Positions 27,345-34,216 of a DNA stretch of 64,000 nt are shown piece after piece. Under the pieces are notes generated by a model that was given only the letters and a program-made list of their open reading frames with translations, ran no database searches and was not told the DNA's origin. The translations under genes and the position numbers were made by a program. Numbering within the stretch: the stretch's first letter is position 1; each line of letters begins with the position of its first letter. The stretch is from Rhizobium sp. BT04 (lineage in GTDB: Bacteria > Pseudomonadota > Alphaproteobacteria > Rhizobiales > Rhizobiaceae): the NCBI RefSeq assembly GCF_030053135.1, contig NZ_CP125652.1, forward strand, positions 4,086,501 to 4,150,500. Reading direction: 5' to 3'.

Positions 27345-27499
27345 AGGCCTTCCGCCTGACAAAAAATGATAACCGGGACGCGATTGAACAATTCGTCGGG
27401 CGTTGCATGCGCCATGTTCGATTCGCCGCGCTTCAGAATCAACCGGAACGAGTCGCCAAGTGATTCGTTGAGTCGCGTGGCCAGCGTGGGGGCTGTATC

Positions 27500-27739
27500 A
27501 TGAGCAAGCGACGAAGGTTCAAGCCGGTGAAGATCACCATCAATGGCAAGGTGAGGACGGTCTATAATGTCGTTCAGGCCGGCAACACTTTGCTGAACGA
27601 TTGGCCGGAGCAGACGCCGGCGGCCGAGGCGGCCGAACGGCTTGTGCTTGATGTTTTCAACGATGCCGCCGAGCCCGAGCAGGTGCGCCGCGCATTCATC
27701 ACCGCGGCGAAGGCCAGCGACATCAAGTACAGCTCCTGA
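27500..27739 (+). CDS. DUF982 domain protein
   Basis: A 79-residue protein matching the DUF982 pattern common in Rhizobiaceae: RFKPVKITINGKVRTVYNV, then LLNDWPEQTPAAEAAERLV and VRRAFITAAKASDI. Function unknown; these small proteins are often present in many copies per genome. It lies between the outer-membrane gene and the leftward phage operon and converges on the latter. Confidence 0.8.
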   Translation: MSKRRRFKPVKITINGKVRTVYNVVQAGNTLLNDWPEQTPAAEAAERLVLDVFNDAAEPEQVRRAFITAAKASDIKYSS

Positions 27740-27765
27740 GCTGAAGGATCCGGCAAAGCCCTGGC

Positions 27766-27990
27766 TCACTTCCACGACACCCGCTCCTGGTAGCTGAGAT
27801 CCTGGTTCTTGAACTGCGTCTCCATCCAGGCGGCCGTAACGATCGCGACGAGGAAGCCGAAGGTAAGGCAGGCGATCGCCTGGGTCCGCCACGAGACGAA
27901 GGTGACCGGCGCCGGGGTGAGGGGCTTTTCCAGGCATTCGCCGGGCGGGCAGGCGCAGTCGGCAAAGGCTTTGATCAGGCAATCGCTCAT
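27766..27990 (-). CDS. small membrane protein, last gene of leftward phage operon
   Basis: A 74-residue protein. The N-terminal part is Cys-rich (CLIKAFADCACPPGECLEK), followed by one hydrophobic helix (AIACLTFGFLVAIVTAAWME) and a short polar tail. Its ATG overlaps the stop of the upstream gene by 4 bp, so it is translationally coupled. I do not recognise it; a membrane protein late in an immunity-side operon could act in exclusion, which is speculation. Confidence 0.65.
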   Translation of the reverse strand: MSDCLIKAFADCACPPGECLEKPLTPAPVTFVSWRTQAIACLTFGFLVAIVTAAWMETQFKNQDLSYQERVSWK

Positions 27991-28220
27991 GCTGCACAGC
28001 CCTTCACCGTGTCGATGGCGGCAAGGATCTTCTGGTGAAGCGGGCAGCCGCGATCGTTGCTGCCGTCGAAAAAACGTTCGGCCTCCACCAGCGCGGTCAG
28101 GAGATCGGGTGTCCCGGCGGTGAGGCGGGCCTTGGCATGGGTCTCTTCGCTTGTCCCGGCCCATCGGGCGGCAGGACGGCTCTCGGTCGAGGGTTCGGAT
28201 GTGGGATTGGCCGCAGGCAT
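27987..28220 (-). CDS. hypothetical phage protein (77 aa)
   Basis: A soluble 77-residue protein. The C-terminal about 45 residues are helical (LLTALVEAERFFDGSNDRGC; LHQKILAAIDTVKGCAA). It lies between, and is coupled to, two other small leftward genes; its stop overlaps the next start. No family recognised. Confidence 0.6.
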   Translation of the reverse strand: MPAANPTSEPSTESRPAARWAGTSEETHAKARLTAGTPDLLTALVEAERFFDGSNDRGCPLHQKILAAIDTVKGCAA

Positions 28221-28231
28221 CTCAGCTCCCC

Positions 28232-28495
28232 TCAGGCGTAAAGCTGATCGGTATCGGTGATGCCCATGATCTCGCGGGCATAGCGGTAATGCGCCTCGAC
28301 GCTGGCGGCAGCGCCGCGCAGCCAGGACGGGCCGCGGATCGAATGTTCGGGACGGCGGAGAAAGGCAAAGCCGAGGGCGCCCATGCGCTGGGCCTCGTTG
28401 GCCATATAGGCGCGGCAGTCATGGGCCGTGCGCGCCGCATTCCAGCGGGCATCCCGCTTGCTCTCCTCGGTTTCGATATTGCGGATGTGCTGCAT
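28232..28495 (-). CDS. hypothetical phage protein (87 aa), first gene of leftward operon
   Basis: A soluble, basic, helical 87-residue protein (KRDARWNAARTAHDCRAYMA; VEAHYRYAREIMGI). The start ATG 28495 is preceded by GGGAGGACGGGGCG, a strong ribosome binding site. Upstream, a TTGACG -35 and two operator copies matching those at the repressor locus place this operon under control of the phage repressor. Function unknown; the position corresponds to the left early operon of lambdoid layouts. Confidence 0.65.
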   Translation of the reverse strand: MQHIRNIETEESKRDARWNAARTAHDCRAYMANEAQRMGALGFAFLRRPEHSIRGPSWLRGAAASVEAHYRYAREIMGITDTDQLYA

Positions 28496-28534
28496 CGCCC
28501 CGTCCTCCCGCGCCTCTGATCTCTTGCGAAGAAA

Positions 28535-28584
28535 GGTATATATAATACCCCATCACGTCAATCCTAAAAGGTATTAAAAATACC
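28535..28584. promoter_or_regulatory. left phage operators (two GGTAT-N5-ATACC sites) with divergent promoters
   Basis: Site 1 is GGTATATATAATACC (28535-28549) and site 2 GGTATTAAAAATACC (28570-28584), with centres 35 bp apart. Leftward, TTGACG at 28561-28556 is a -35 whose -10 falls in site 1. Rightward, TTGACG at 28592-28597 with GTATCT 17 bp on is a possible divergent promoter. The same half-sites occur three times between the repressor and the right operon. Confidence 0.75.
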
Positions 28585-28597
28585 CTCATGATTGACG

Positions 28598-28919
28598 AGG
28601 TACGAATCGTAGGTGTATCTCTGGATCCAGTGATTGGGCGACCGGGTGCAACTCCCGAGCTGACGAAGCCCAGCGGCGCGGGAAGCGAAAGTCCTTAAGT
28701 GCGCTGTCAGAAAATCAGGACGAGGGCGAAGCGAATGGCCCCTCTGGCACGTGTCCCATCCCGGCTCCGGCCTTCAGGACCTGGCCAATGCTCTCCCGGC
28801 TTCATGGGCTTTGCTCATGGGGTAGGGGGAAGCTTTGGCCGGAACCCTCCCTCACCAGCCTTCAGGAACCTTCTCCTCCTAAGCCTAAGAGAGAGGATAG
28901 AGAACTGAAGTTGGAGTAG
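28598..28919 (+). ncRNA. candidate structured non-coding RNA, phage control region
   Basis: A 320-bp stretch without a convincing gene, downstream of a possible rightward promoter next to phage operators. It holds several potential hairpins, such as GGGTGCAACTCCC-type and GCCCAGCGGCGCGGG segments and CATGGGCTTTGCTCATGG. A GTGCG at 28699 and the GGTGCAACTCC segment recall group II intron domains, but no reverse transcriptase or intron 3' end is visible. A 36-codon frame (from 28588) also crosses it. The RNA is unproven. Confidence 0.3.
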
Positions 28920-29118
28920 ATGATGAAAGCAAAAAAGGAGGCCGGCCAAGCGCGCGAACTCGAAATCACCGGCAAGTGATCGAAGCGGCCTGGGATCGCC
29001 GAATTCTACGATCCGAGGGCGCTGCCGAAGGACGGTGACGAGGGTGTGCGAACGGCAGCCGGACCTTCCGCAATTTGTGGTTTCAGAGGGTGGGCCGCCC
29101 GATATGCGTCATGATTCC
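28920..29118 (+). pseudogene. short ORF interrupted by a stop, possible broken gene
   Basis: ATG 28920 opens a frame MMKAKKEAGQARELEITGK that meets TGA at 28977-28979. The same frame then continues open for about 45 codons (SKRPGIAEFYDPRALPKDG and onward). An AAGTTGGAG ribosome binding site precedes the start. Either the first 19 codons are a genuine micro-gene, or a longer gene has been broken by a nonsense change. No family recognised. Confidence 0.3.
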
Positions 29119-29149
29119 GGCGGGGCCCGGCGAGCTTCAGAGCGAAATC

Positions 29150-29272
29150 CTATAGGCCGTACATCTGCCGCGCGGCGCTGAAGGCGAGAAGCAGCACCGC
29201 TGTCGTGACGATATAGAACCAGATTTTGCCGGCACGCGCGGAAGGGCGGATCATATTGGTTTCATTGATCAT
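29150..29272 (-). CDS. 40-aa single-span membrane peptide downstream of the repressor
   Basis: MINETNMIRPSARAGKIWFY begins the peptide, followed by one hydrophobic helix (IVTTAVLLLAFSAARQMYGL); positive residues before the helix favour an inside N-terminus. The ribosome binding site is CGGAAGCA. It lies 25 bp after the repressor stop on the same strand, so it would be expressed in the lysogen. That position suits a superinfection-exclusion or small-toxin role, which is inference. Confidence 0.5.
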   Translation of the reverse strand: MINETNMIRPSARAGKIWFYIVTTAVLLLAFSAARQMYGL

Positions 29273-29297
29273 TGCTTCCGAGATTTGAGCTCCATCC

Positions 29298-29945
29298 CTA
29301 CATCTCGATGATCGATCGGCGGACGCGGCCGACGATGGTGACGGCGCCCTGGAATTCCGGCGGCGGCACGTCCTCGTAGGAGGCGGGCTGGAAGGGCGGA
29401 TTGTCGTTCGGGCGGTAGCGCTTGTAGGTGGCGGCGCCCGTCTCGTCGGCGACGACATAGAGCGCGTTCGGCGCCAGGCGCTTGTCGCGCAGATTGACGA
29501 AAATGATCGAGCCGGGCGGCGAGATCTTGTTCATCGAGTTGCCTTCGACCTCGAGCGCGATCCATTCGCCATCGGGAAGATCGAGGGCGGCGACGGTCGG
29601 GAATTCCGAAAAGTCGGTGATCGGCGCCTGCTCGCTCAACTGGCCGGCGCTGACCCAGGAGATCTTCGGCACGTCCGCGACGGAAACCGGCAGCTCATCC
29701 GGATCGAGCGCGTTGCCGGTGCCGAACTGCAGCCAGTTGAGATTGACCTTGAACGCGCGGGCATACTTCTTCGCATCGGCAATGCCGAAGCCGTTGCGGC
29801 CGGATTCGTGCGCCTTGTAGACATTGGCGTTCCAGCCGAGCCGATCGACGATCGCCTTCGGCCCGGCAAAGCCGGCATTCTTCCTGGCCATGACAAGCCG
29901 CTTTGCGCGTTCTTCGCGCTCAAATTGTTCCTGATCTTTCAACAT
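29298..29945 (-). CDS. phage repressor, HTH plus S24 (LexA/CI-like) peptidase
   Basis: A 215-residue repressor. The N-terminal HTH is at about residues 14-70 (AIVDRLGWNANVYKAHESGR). The C-terminal S24 domain has the cleavage-site-like A100-G101 (ISWVSAGQLSEQ), Ser137 in EVEGNSMNKISPPGS and Lys175 in ATYKRYRPN, i.e. the Ser-Lys dyad; RecA-stimulated self-cleavage is therefore expected. A minus-strand TATAAT (29958-29953) ends only 7 nt before the ATG, so the mRNA may be leaderless, as with lambda cI from PRM. It is divergent from the right operon, with three operator sites between. Confidence 0.92.
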   Translation of the reverse strand: MLKDQEQFEREERAKRLVMARKNAGFAGPKAIVDRLGWNANVYKAHESGRNGFGIADAKKYARAFKVNLNWLQFGTGNALDPDELPVSVADVPKISWVSAGQLSEQAPITDFSEFPTVAALDLPDGEWIALEVEGNSMNKISPPGSIIFVNLRDKRLAPNALYVVADETGAATYKRYRPNDNPPFQPASYEDVPPPEFQGAVTIVGRVRRSIIEM

Positions 29946-30019
29946 GATATAAATTATACCCTAAAAAAAGGTATATGTAATGCCCTATTACGCTTGACAT
30001 AACGGGTATTAATTGTACC
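29946..30019. promoter_or_regulatory. right phage operators (three sites) and divergent promoters
   Basis: Sites: GATATAAATTATACC (29946-29960), GGTATATGTAATGCC (29970-29984) and GGTATTAATTGTACC (30005-30019), all fitting GGTAT-N5-ATACC. Site 1 covers the repressor's -10. Site 3 lies between a rightward -35 TTGACA (29994-29999) and a weak -10 near 30016-30021. The spacings of 24 and 35 bp recall a three-operator genetic switch. Confidence 0.8.
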
Positions 30020-30022
30020 CTA

Positions 30023-30250
30023 ATGAGCATGACACACAGCGACATCATCCATGACGGGCCCAGACTTCCCCGCTACAGCGGTTGCCCCCGCTACACCGGG
30101 TGCGCGATGTGCGGCAAGGCGCTGTCGATCGCCGAGGTGATCGAGCGCCACTGCGAAAATTGCGGCCGGCCGACGAGCCCGAAAGAGATGCGGGAGATCC
30201 TGCCCGGCGCTCTTTTGATCACCCATCCCGACGGCGTCACTCCTCCCTGA
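30023..30250 (+). CDS. small zinc-ribbon protein, first gene of the right phage operon
   Basis: A 75-residue protein with Cys pairs in GCAMCGKALS and HCENCGRPTS, a probable zinc ribbon; the position (first rightward gene opposite the repressor) is that of a Cro- or antirepressor-type gene. It has two possible starts, 30023 and 30029, with no ribosome binding site before either. A promoter -10 lies directly upstream, so translation may be leaderless. DNA binding is inferred only. Confidence 0.65.
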   Translation: MSMTHSDIIHDGPRLPRYSGCPRYTGCAMCGKALSIAEVIERHCENCGRPTSPKEMREILPGALLITHPDGVTPP

Positions 30251-30441
30251 CGGCGATCGGCGGCCGGCGTCGTCGCCCTCCCTCGGCGACGCCGGCCTCT
30301 CAATCCCCGGCGGCAGCCCATGCAGACGAGCGGAGCTTTTTCTCCCGCAACAACGGCGAGCCGTTCTCGCAATCGAAAACAAGGATGAAACGATGAGCAT
30401 CCAAGCCAAGGCCGCGCCAGACGCAGCACCGAGATGCCGGC

Positions 30442-30663
30442 ATGAACGCGCTTGAGCTCTTCCGCACCGGCCGGGACTATATCGAAATCGCAGCCATCCT
30501 CGGGATGTCGGTGCCTTCGGTCGAAATCGAGATCCACCGGCTGCGCAGCGCCGAGAAGGGCGACACCGCCCAGCAGGATCACGCCGGCGCGGAAACCCGC
30601 CGGTTTGCCCGCCGGCCCCTCAAGCCGGGCACGCCGGTCAATTTTGCCGGCGGCCGGATTTGA
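30442..30663 (+). CDS. small HTH-like phage protein (73 aa)
   Basis: A 73-residue protein whose first half forms a possible helix-turn-helix (LFRTGRDYIEIAAILGMSVP, SVEIEIHRLRSAEKG) of the sigma-region-4/LuxR kind; the rest is basic and probably disordered. It overlaps a 20-codon frame beginning at 30393 (MSIQAKAAPDAAPRCRHERA), which could be a leader peptide. The 190 bp before it hold no other gene. A DNA-binding role is likely but unproven. Confidence 0.5.
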   Translation: MNALELFRTGRDYIEIAAILGMSVPSVEIEIHRLRSAEKGDTAQQDHAGAETRRFARRPLKPGTPVNFAGGRI

Positions 30664-30713
30664 GGGGGGGCGGCGGGTTTGAGGTCGGCCATCTCGGCCG
30701 GGAAAGGCAAACA

Positions 30714-31094
30714 ATGGCGAGGGAAACAATGGCGAAGGCAACAATCGACAAGGACATCATGGAGATCCTCAGCCCGGTGCTGGGGCAGGAGCTGGCGGCA
30801 GCGATCATCGAATATCGCAAGCGCACGCTGAAGCGGCCGCTGACGGCTTACGCGGCCCGGATCCAGGCCAGGGAATATCTGCTGACCGGCGACCCGGTCG
30901 GCGCCGCTGAGATGCAGATCTTCCGCGGCTGGCAGGCGATCAAAAGCGACTGGTACCTCAAGGAGAAGGCGAGGGAAGCCCAGTCGATTAACAGCAGCAC
31001 GAGAAGGACGACAGTCGATGCCGCAAGAGATTTCCTCTCCGGTGAAGATCATAGCGGGGATGCTTTCGGGTTTCCCGGCATCAACAGGCACTGA
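30714..31094 (+). CDS. hypothetical phage protein (126 aa)
   Basis: A 126-residue, mostly helical protein: DKDIMEILSPVLGQELAAAI, then YRKRTLKRPLTAYAARIQAR and FRGWQAIKSDWYLKEKAR. The Arg/Lys-rich helices suggest nucleic-acid contact or a replication-accessory role. Start: ATG 30714; a second ATG lies six codons on. Its last 77 bp overlap the next gene in another frame. It is the first of five closely packed rightward genes. Family not recognised. Confidence 0.6.
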   Translation: MARETMAKATIDKDIMEILSPVLGQELAAAIIEYRKRTLKRPLTAYAARIQAREYLLTGDPVGAAEMQIFRGWQAIKSDWYLKEKAREAQSINSSTRRTTVDAARDFLSGEDHSGDAFGFPGINRH

Positions 31095-31455
31095 TCCCGA
31101 CATGCAGATCCGCGCCTATCTCGTCGCCATCGACGGCATTCCGCTGGAGGCTGTCTGGCAGGCCGCCAAACTCTTCATCTCCGGAAAGGTGAAAAACCAT
31201 AACCGCGCCTTCGCCCCGAGCTGCGCCAGTTTCGCCGAGCAATGCCGCCGTCAGCAGGCGGCGATCGAAGCGCAAAGCCGCCCCCGCCGCGAGCGGCAAG
31301 CGGAGACGCCGCAGCCGAAAGTCGCCGCCTACAAGATGCAGCTGCTGCGCGACGCGGCGAACGGCAGCCGCAACGCCAGGCGGGAACTGGCGAAGATGTT
31401 TCCCGACAACCCGATCATTGCAGGAGCCGCACGGCCCGAGGAGGCATTGAGGTGA
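31018..31455 (+). CDS. hypothetical phage protein (145 aa)
   Basis: A 145-residue protein. The front part, IRAYLVAIDGIPLEAVWQAA and KLFISGKVKNHNRAFAPSCA, resembles a small accessory domain seen in phage replication regions; the middle is very basic and the end helical (AYKMQLLRDAANGSRNARRE). The start ATG 31018 has GAGAAGGACG upstream. It overlaps the preceding gene by 77 bp and the following GTG by 4 bp. Role not known. Confidence 0.6.
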   Translation: MPQEISSPVKIIAGMLSGFPASTGTDPDMQIRAYLVAIDGIPLEAVWQAAKLFISGKVKNHNRAFAPSCASFAEQCRRQQAAIEAQSRPRRERQAETPQPKVAAYKMQLLRDAANGSRNARRELAKMFPDNPIIAGAARPEEALR

Positions 31456-31751
31456 GAGGCCTATTCTGGACGGAAGACAAGATCGTCAGGGCGCAGACGC
31501 TCTGGCAGGAGGGGCTCTCGGCAAGAGAGATCGCCAACCTGTTCGGATCGAAGAAGAACACCGTCATCAACATGGCGCGCCGCAACCGCGACAGGTTTCC
31601 GGCACGGCAGGACATCAGGCCTCCGCTGGCCGAGACCCGCCCGGCGCCGGCGCCGATTCGCCATCCCGACCGGGTCACGCGGGTGACGCTGTCGGGTGCG
31701 CATGTGACGATGCCGCGCGTGCCCTCTATCGATGGGTATCCAGAGCCATGA
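31452..31751 (+). CDS. GcrA-like DNA-binding protein
   Basis: A 99-residue protein. The N-terminal FWTEDKIVRAQTLWQEGLSA, REIANLFGSKKNTVINMARR closely follows the start of GcrA (W-T-x(3)-V, LW-x-x-G-S-x-x-I, N-x-V-I), the alphaproteobacterial cell-cycle regulator that binds sigma70 and methylated promoters. The rest is Pro-rich. Phage copies of GcrA domains are common in alphaproteobacterial phages. Start: GTG 31452, in a GTGA overlap with the previous stop; its own stop overlaps the next ATG, so translation is coupled. Confidence 0.7.
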   Translation: MRGLFWTEDKIVRAQTLWQEGLSAREIANLFGSKKNTVINMARRNRDRFPARQDIRPPLAETRPAPAPIRHPDRVTRVTLSGAHVTMPRVPSIDGYPEP

Positions 31752-31945
31752 GCCCAGTGACCCCACGCGAAACCGAAATCATCGGCTGGATGGCGGCGGG
31801 CAAGACCGCCGCCGAGATCGGCACCATTCTCGGCATCTCCCACATCACGGTGAACACGCACATCGCCAACGCCAAGGCGAGGCTCGGCGTCTTCAAGGAT
31901 ACGGCGCTGGTCGCCGCCGCACTTCGTAACGGCATCATTCGATAG
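31748..31945 (+). CDS. LuxR-type HTH protein (65 aa)
   Basis: A 65-residue stand-alone GerE/LuxR HTH domain: TPRETEIIGWMAAGKTAAEI, GTILGISHITVNTHIANAKA, ending RLGVFKDTALVAAALRNGI. Every landmark of the domain is present (E of RE-x-E, AGKT, IS-x-x-TV-x-x-H, K-L analog). No receiver or ligand domain. ATGA overlap with the GcrA-like gene. It probably regulates later phage genes. Confidence 0.85.
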   Translation: MSPVTPRETEIIGWMAAGKTAAEIGTILGISHITVNTHIANAKARLGVFKDTALVAAALRNGIIR

Positions 31946-31958
31946 AAGGACAATCAGC

Positions 31959-32552
31959 ATGGGTGGCAAAGCAGCCAAGGCAAAGACGGGGCGGGCAAAC
32001 AAGGGCGCCGGCCGGCCGCGCAAGGCAAATGTCGAGCGGTTTCCCTGCGGCAAGATCAAGCCCTTCGAAACCGAGAAGGACAATATCAGCGTCGCGATAT
32101 CAGCCCGCCGCCGCATCCACGGTTTCGGCCGGACGGTTGATGACGAGACGGTCAAAAGCCCGTTCGCCGGCTATACGCTCGGCCGCATGTTCCTCGACGG
32201 CCTGATCACCGCCGAGCAGCGCCAGGCCGGCGACGACTATGCCGAGGCAATCGCCCGCTACCACAAGACCACCGGCATCCCGGCCCCGAGCCCGCGGGCG
32301 CAATCGCTTTTCGCCGTCAAAGGCCACGAAGGCGAGGTGACCGACACCATCGCCGACCGCGCCCGCAAGGCCAGCAACCGCATGATGGCGCTGCAGGGCA
32401 TCCTGCTGCGCTGCCAGGACGGCCCGCAGGTCAGAAGCACCGTCTATAACGTCACGGTGATGGATTACGAACATCTGCGCCAGATGCCGCCGCAGCAATT
32501 GTTGTGGCTGCGGCGGGGATTGACGGCGCTGCGAGGGGCGAGGGCCGGTTGA
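31959..32552 (+). CDS. hypothetical phage protein (197 aa)
   Basis: A 197-residue protein. The basic N-terminus (MGGKAAKAKTGRANKGAGRP) has an AT-hook-like GRPRKAN, followed by a helical region (FAGYTLGRMFLDGLITAEQR; QAGDDYAEAIARYHKTTG) and a C-terminal MDYEHLRQMPPQQLLWLRRG. It is the last gene of the left phage block, 13 bp after the HTH gene. In many rhizobial prophages such a gene is followed by terminase genes, but here about 23 kb of non-phage DNA follows. Function unknown. Confidence 0.65.
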   Translation: MGGKAAKAKTGRANKGAGRPRKANVERFPCGKIKPFETEKDNISVAISARRRIHGFGRTVDDETVKSPFAGYTLGRMFLDGLITAEQRQAGDDYAEAIARYHKTTGIPAPSPRAQSLFAVKGHEGEVTDTIADRARKASNRMMALQGILLRCQDGPQVRSTVYNVTVMDYEHLRQMPPQQLLWLRRGLTALRGARAG

Positions 32553-32625
32553 CGACGGAGCGACGGACGCGAAATTCGCCTACATCCCATCCGCCATCGC
32601 TGTCCTTGCCGCAGAGTTCACCCCA

Positions 32626-32690
32626 CCCTCCGTCGTCCTCGGGCTTGACCCGAGGATCCACGCTGGCCTCCGTCAGCAGCGGCCTGGAGA
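32626..32690. repeat. dispersed double-palindrome repeat, copy 2
   Basis: CTCGGGCTTGACCCGAGGAT followed by CCACGCTGGCCTCCGTCAGC. It matches, in the same orientation and over about 65 bp, the copy at 55874-55925 just before the phage packaging genes, and so marks the left border of the 23-kb non-phage segment. Confidence 0.7.
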
Positions 32691-32761
32691 CACGGGCGGG
32701 AGCGGGGCGAGGGGGGAATGCGACATCTGTGATTACAGCCGTCTGCCTTCACGGCAAGGCT

Positions 32762-32995
32762 TCACGAGGCTGAGAATTTCACCACGACACCGCGCTGCCG
32801 AAAGTAGGCCTCCATCCGCTTCCTGCCAGAACGGTTATTCTGCACGAGCCTGGCCGGGTCGAATACGGCCTCTTTCAAACCCGCCCGCGTCAACGCTGCC
32901 TTGAGGGCGGCGACATGCACGTCGATGTCGGCGTTGTCCGCCTGGAGCGACTCATAAATGCGGTTTGTTGCATCTGCTACGGTCGGTTCGCTCAT
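32762..32995 (-). CDS. hypothetical protein (77 aa)
   Basis: A soluble 77-residue protein: IYESLQADNADIDVHVAALK, then a basic segment LVQNNRSGRKRMEAYFRQRG and a short C-terminal strand (VVVKFSAS). The start ATG 32995 has CAGGAGTGTAATA upstream, a good ribosome binding site. It stands alone at the left edge of the accessory segment. Family not recognised. Confidence 0.65.
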   Translation of the reverse strand: MSEPTVADATNRIYESLQADNADIDVHVAALKAALTRAGLKEAVFDPARLVQNNRSGRKRMEAYFRQRGVVVKFSAS

Positions 32996-33067
32996 TATTA
33001 CACTCCTGTTGTCGTCTGGCTGGCCTGACCGTATTGGGGTGAAACCTGTTCAGGTCAATGGGTAACA

Positions 33068-33211
33068 ATGGATTGGAACATTTCCTCCGCTTTCGAAGAT
33101 GAACCACCAGAAGCAGCCCTGCCGCCGGGTTTGCGTGGAAACATCACGGCCATCCGGAAGCTTCTCGACGACGGGTCATGCGGCAGAGGCGGCATACGGA
33201 CTAAACCTTGA
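33068..33211 (+). CDS. short ORF (47 aa), possibly remnant
   Basis: MDWNISSAFEDEPPEAALPP opens a 47-codon frame ending GGIRTKP. After a -1 shift a further open stretch runs toward the next gene, so this may be the front of a broken gene. No ribosome binding site stands out. AT content here is higher than in the core. Weakly supported. Confidence 0.25.
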   Translation: MDWNISSAFEDEPPEAALPPGLRGNITAIRKLLDDGSCGRGGIRTKP

Positions 33212-33344
33212 ATCTACTCCGTCGAGATCTCATCTTCAGGAGAGCATTCCTAATCGCTTTCAAGCGAGGCACACTGCAACAGCCGGTACTGATTCCGTCC
33301 TGCGTGCGACCGATGCAAATCGCTTCTCGAACTCTACGAGGTAG

Positions 33345-34010
33345 GTGTTGACGCAGTTCTTCGAAACAACTCAGGGCATCATGCTAGTCGGAGCGATGAT
33401 TGGGGCTGGCTGTTTCGCCGCCGGCACGATCATACCGAGCGCACTGCGGTGGACGAGTGCTGAACGCGCGCGGAACCCAAAAGCCAAAGCGCGCAGCGCG
33501 GCGATGCTGACAGCTCTGGCATTGGACGATTTTGTCGGCGCCGCATACGCTGCCGTTCACGATACGCCTGAGTTCAACCCAGCCAACGAAGGCGAATTCG
33601 TCTTCCACACGGCGGATCCGGTTCTTGTCCTTCCACGGGCTGAAGATTTGAGCCTCTTGGGCGACGAGCTCTTCCATGAGGCTTTATGGTTATCGAACCG
33701 GGTGACGAACCTTGGGAACGCGTTGGATAACCTTGATCTCTCCAGCCCAGGCTTCGACAGTTTTTTCGAGCGTCGCCAGGAGGGCTATGCGGTGATCGCG
33801 GCGAAGGCGATGGACCTCATCGAGCGACTGCTTGCCGATTTTGATCTCAGTCTTCCGGAAAAACCTGACTACTACAGGCAGCGCGATGGATTTGCCTCGG
33901 TCGTACAAGCTGCTGGCGAACGCAGCAATGACAGCAAGAAGACCGCAGCGAGGGTTCAGACCCCTGGCTCCAATGTCACTCATCTCTTTCCGAAGACAGG
34001 TGAAGAGTAA
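33345..34010 (+). CDS. hypothetical protein with N-terminal membrane anchor (221 aa)
   Basis: The N-terminal helix (GIMLVGAMIGAGCFAAGTII) is followed by a soluble, acidic, largely helical domain (SLLGDELFHEALWLSNRVTN; GYAVIAAKAMDLIERLLADF) and a polar tail. Start: GTG 33345 (GTGTTGACGCAG). The layout suggests a bitopic membrane protein with a cytoplasmic domain. Family not recognised. The base composition is lower in GC than the flanking genes. Confidence 0.6.
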   Translation: MLTQFFETTQGIMLVGAMIGAGCFAAGTIIPSALRWTSAERARNPKAKARSAAMLTALALDDFVGAAYAAVHDTPEFNPANEGEFVFHTADPVLVLPRAEDLSLLGDELFHEALWLSNRVTNLGNALDNLDLSSPGFDSFFERRQEGYAVIAAKAMDLIERLLADFDLSLPEKPDYYRQRDGFASVVQAAGERSNDSKKTAARVQTPGSNVTHLFPKTGEE

Positions 34011-34216
34011 ACGGTGTTCCCAGGCCACGTCTTCGAAGCCTGAGGGCACGCAGGGCGATCTGCCATTGCAGGCTCTCCACCCTCCCTCGGCACGGACCGG
34101 TTTCGGCTTGGCTTCCCCGAACCGGGAAGACCGCAAGTGAGGTAGAGCGTGGGGGCGGCTTTGCGATTTACCCTGTGTGCTTCTTCCTCCGGCTGCGGTC
34201 AGGCCGATAACTGAAT

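Noticed and set aside
27340..27358. Terminator at a GTCAGGC/GCCTGAC hairpin
   Set aside because: No U-tract on either strand after the stem; it overlaps a likely promoter instead.
28598..28919. Complete group II intron
   Set aside because: Only short motif resemblance; no reverse transcriptase, domain V or 3' boundary.
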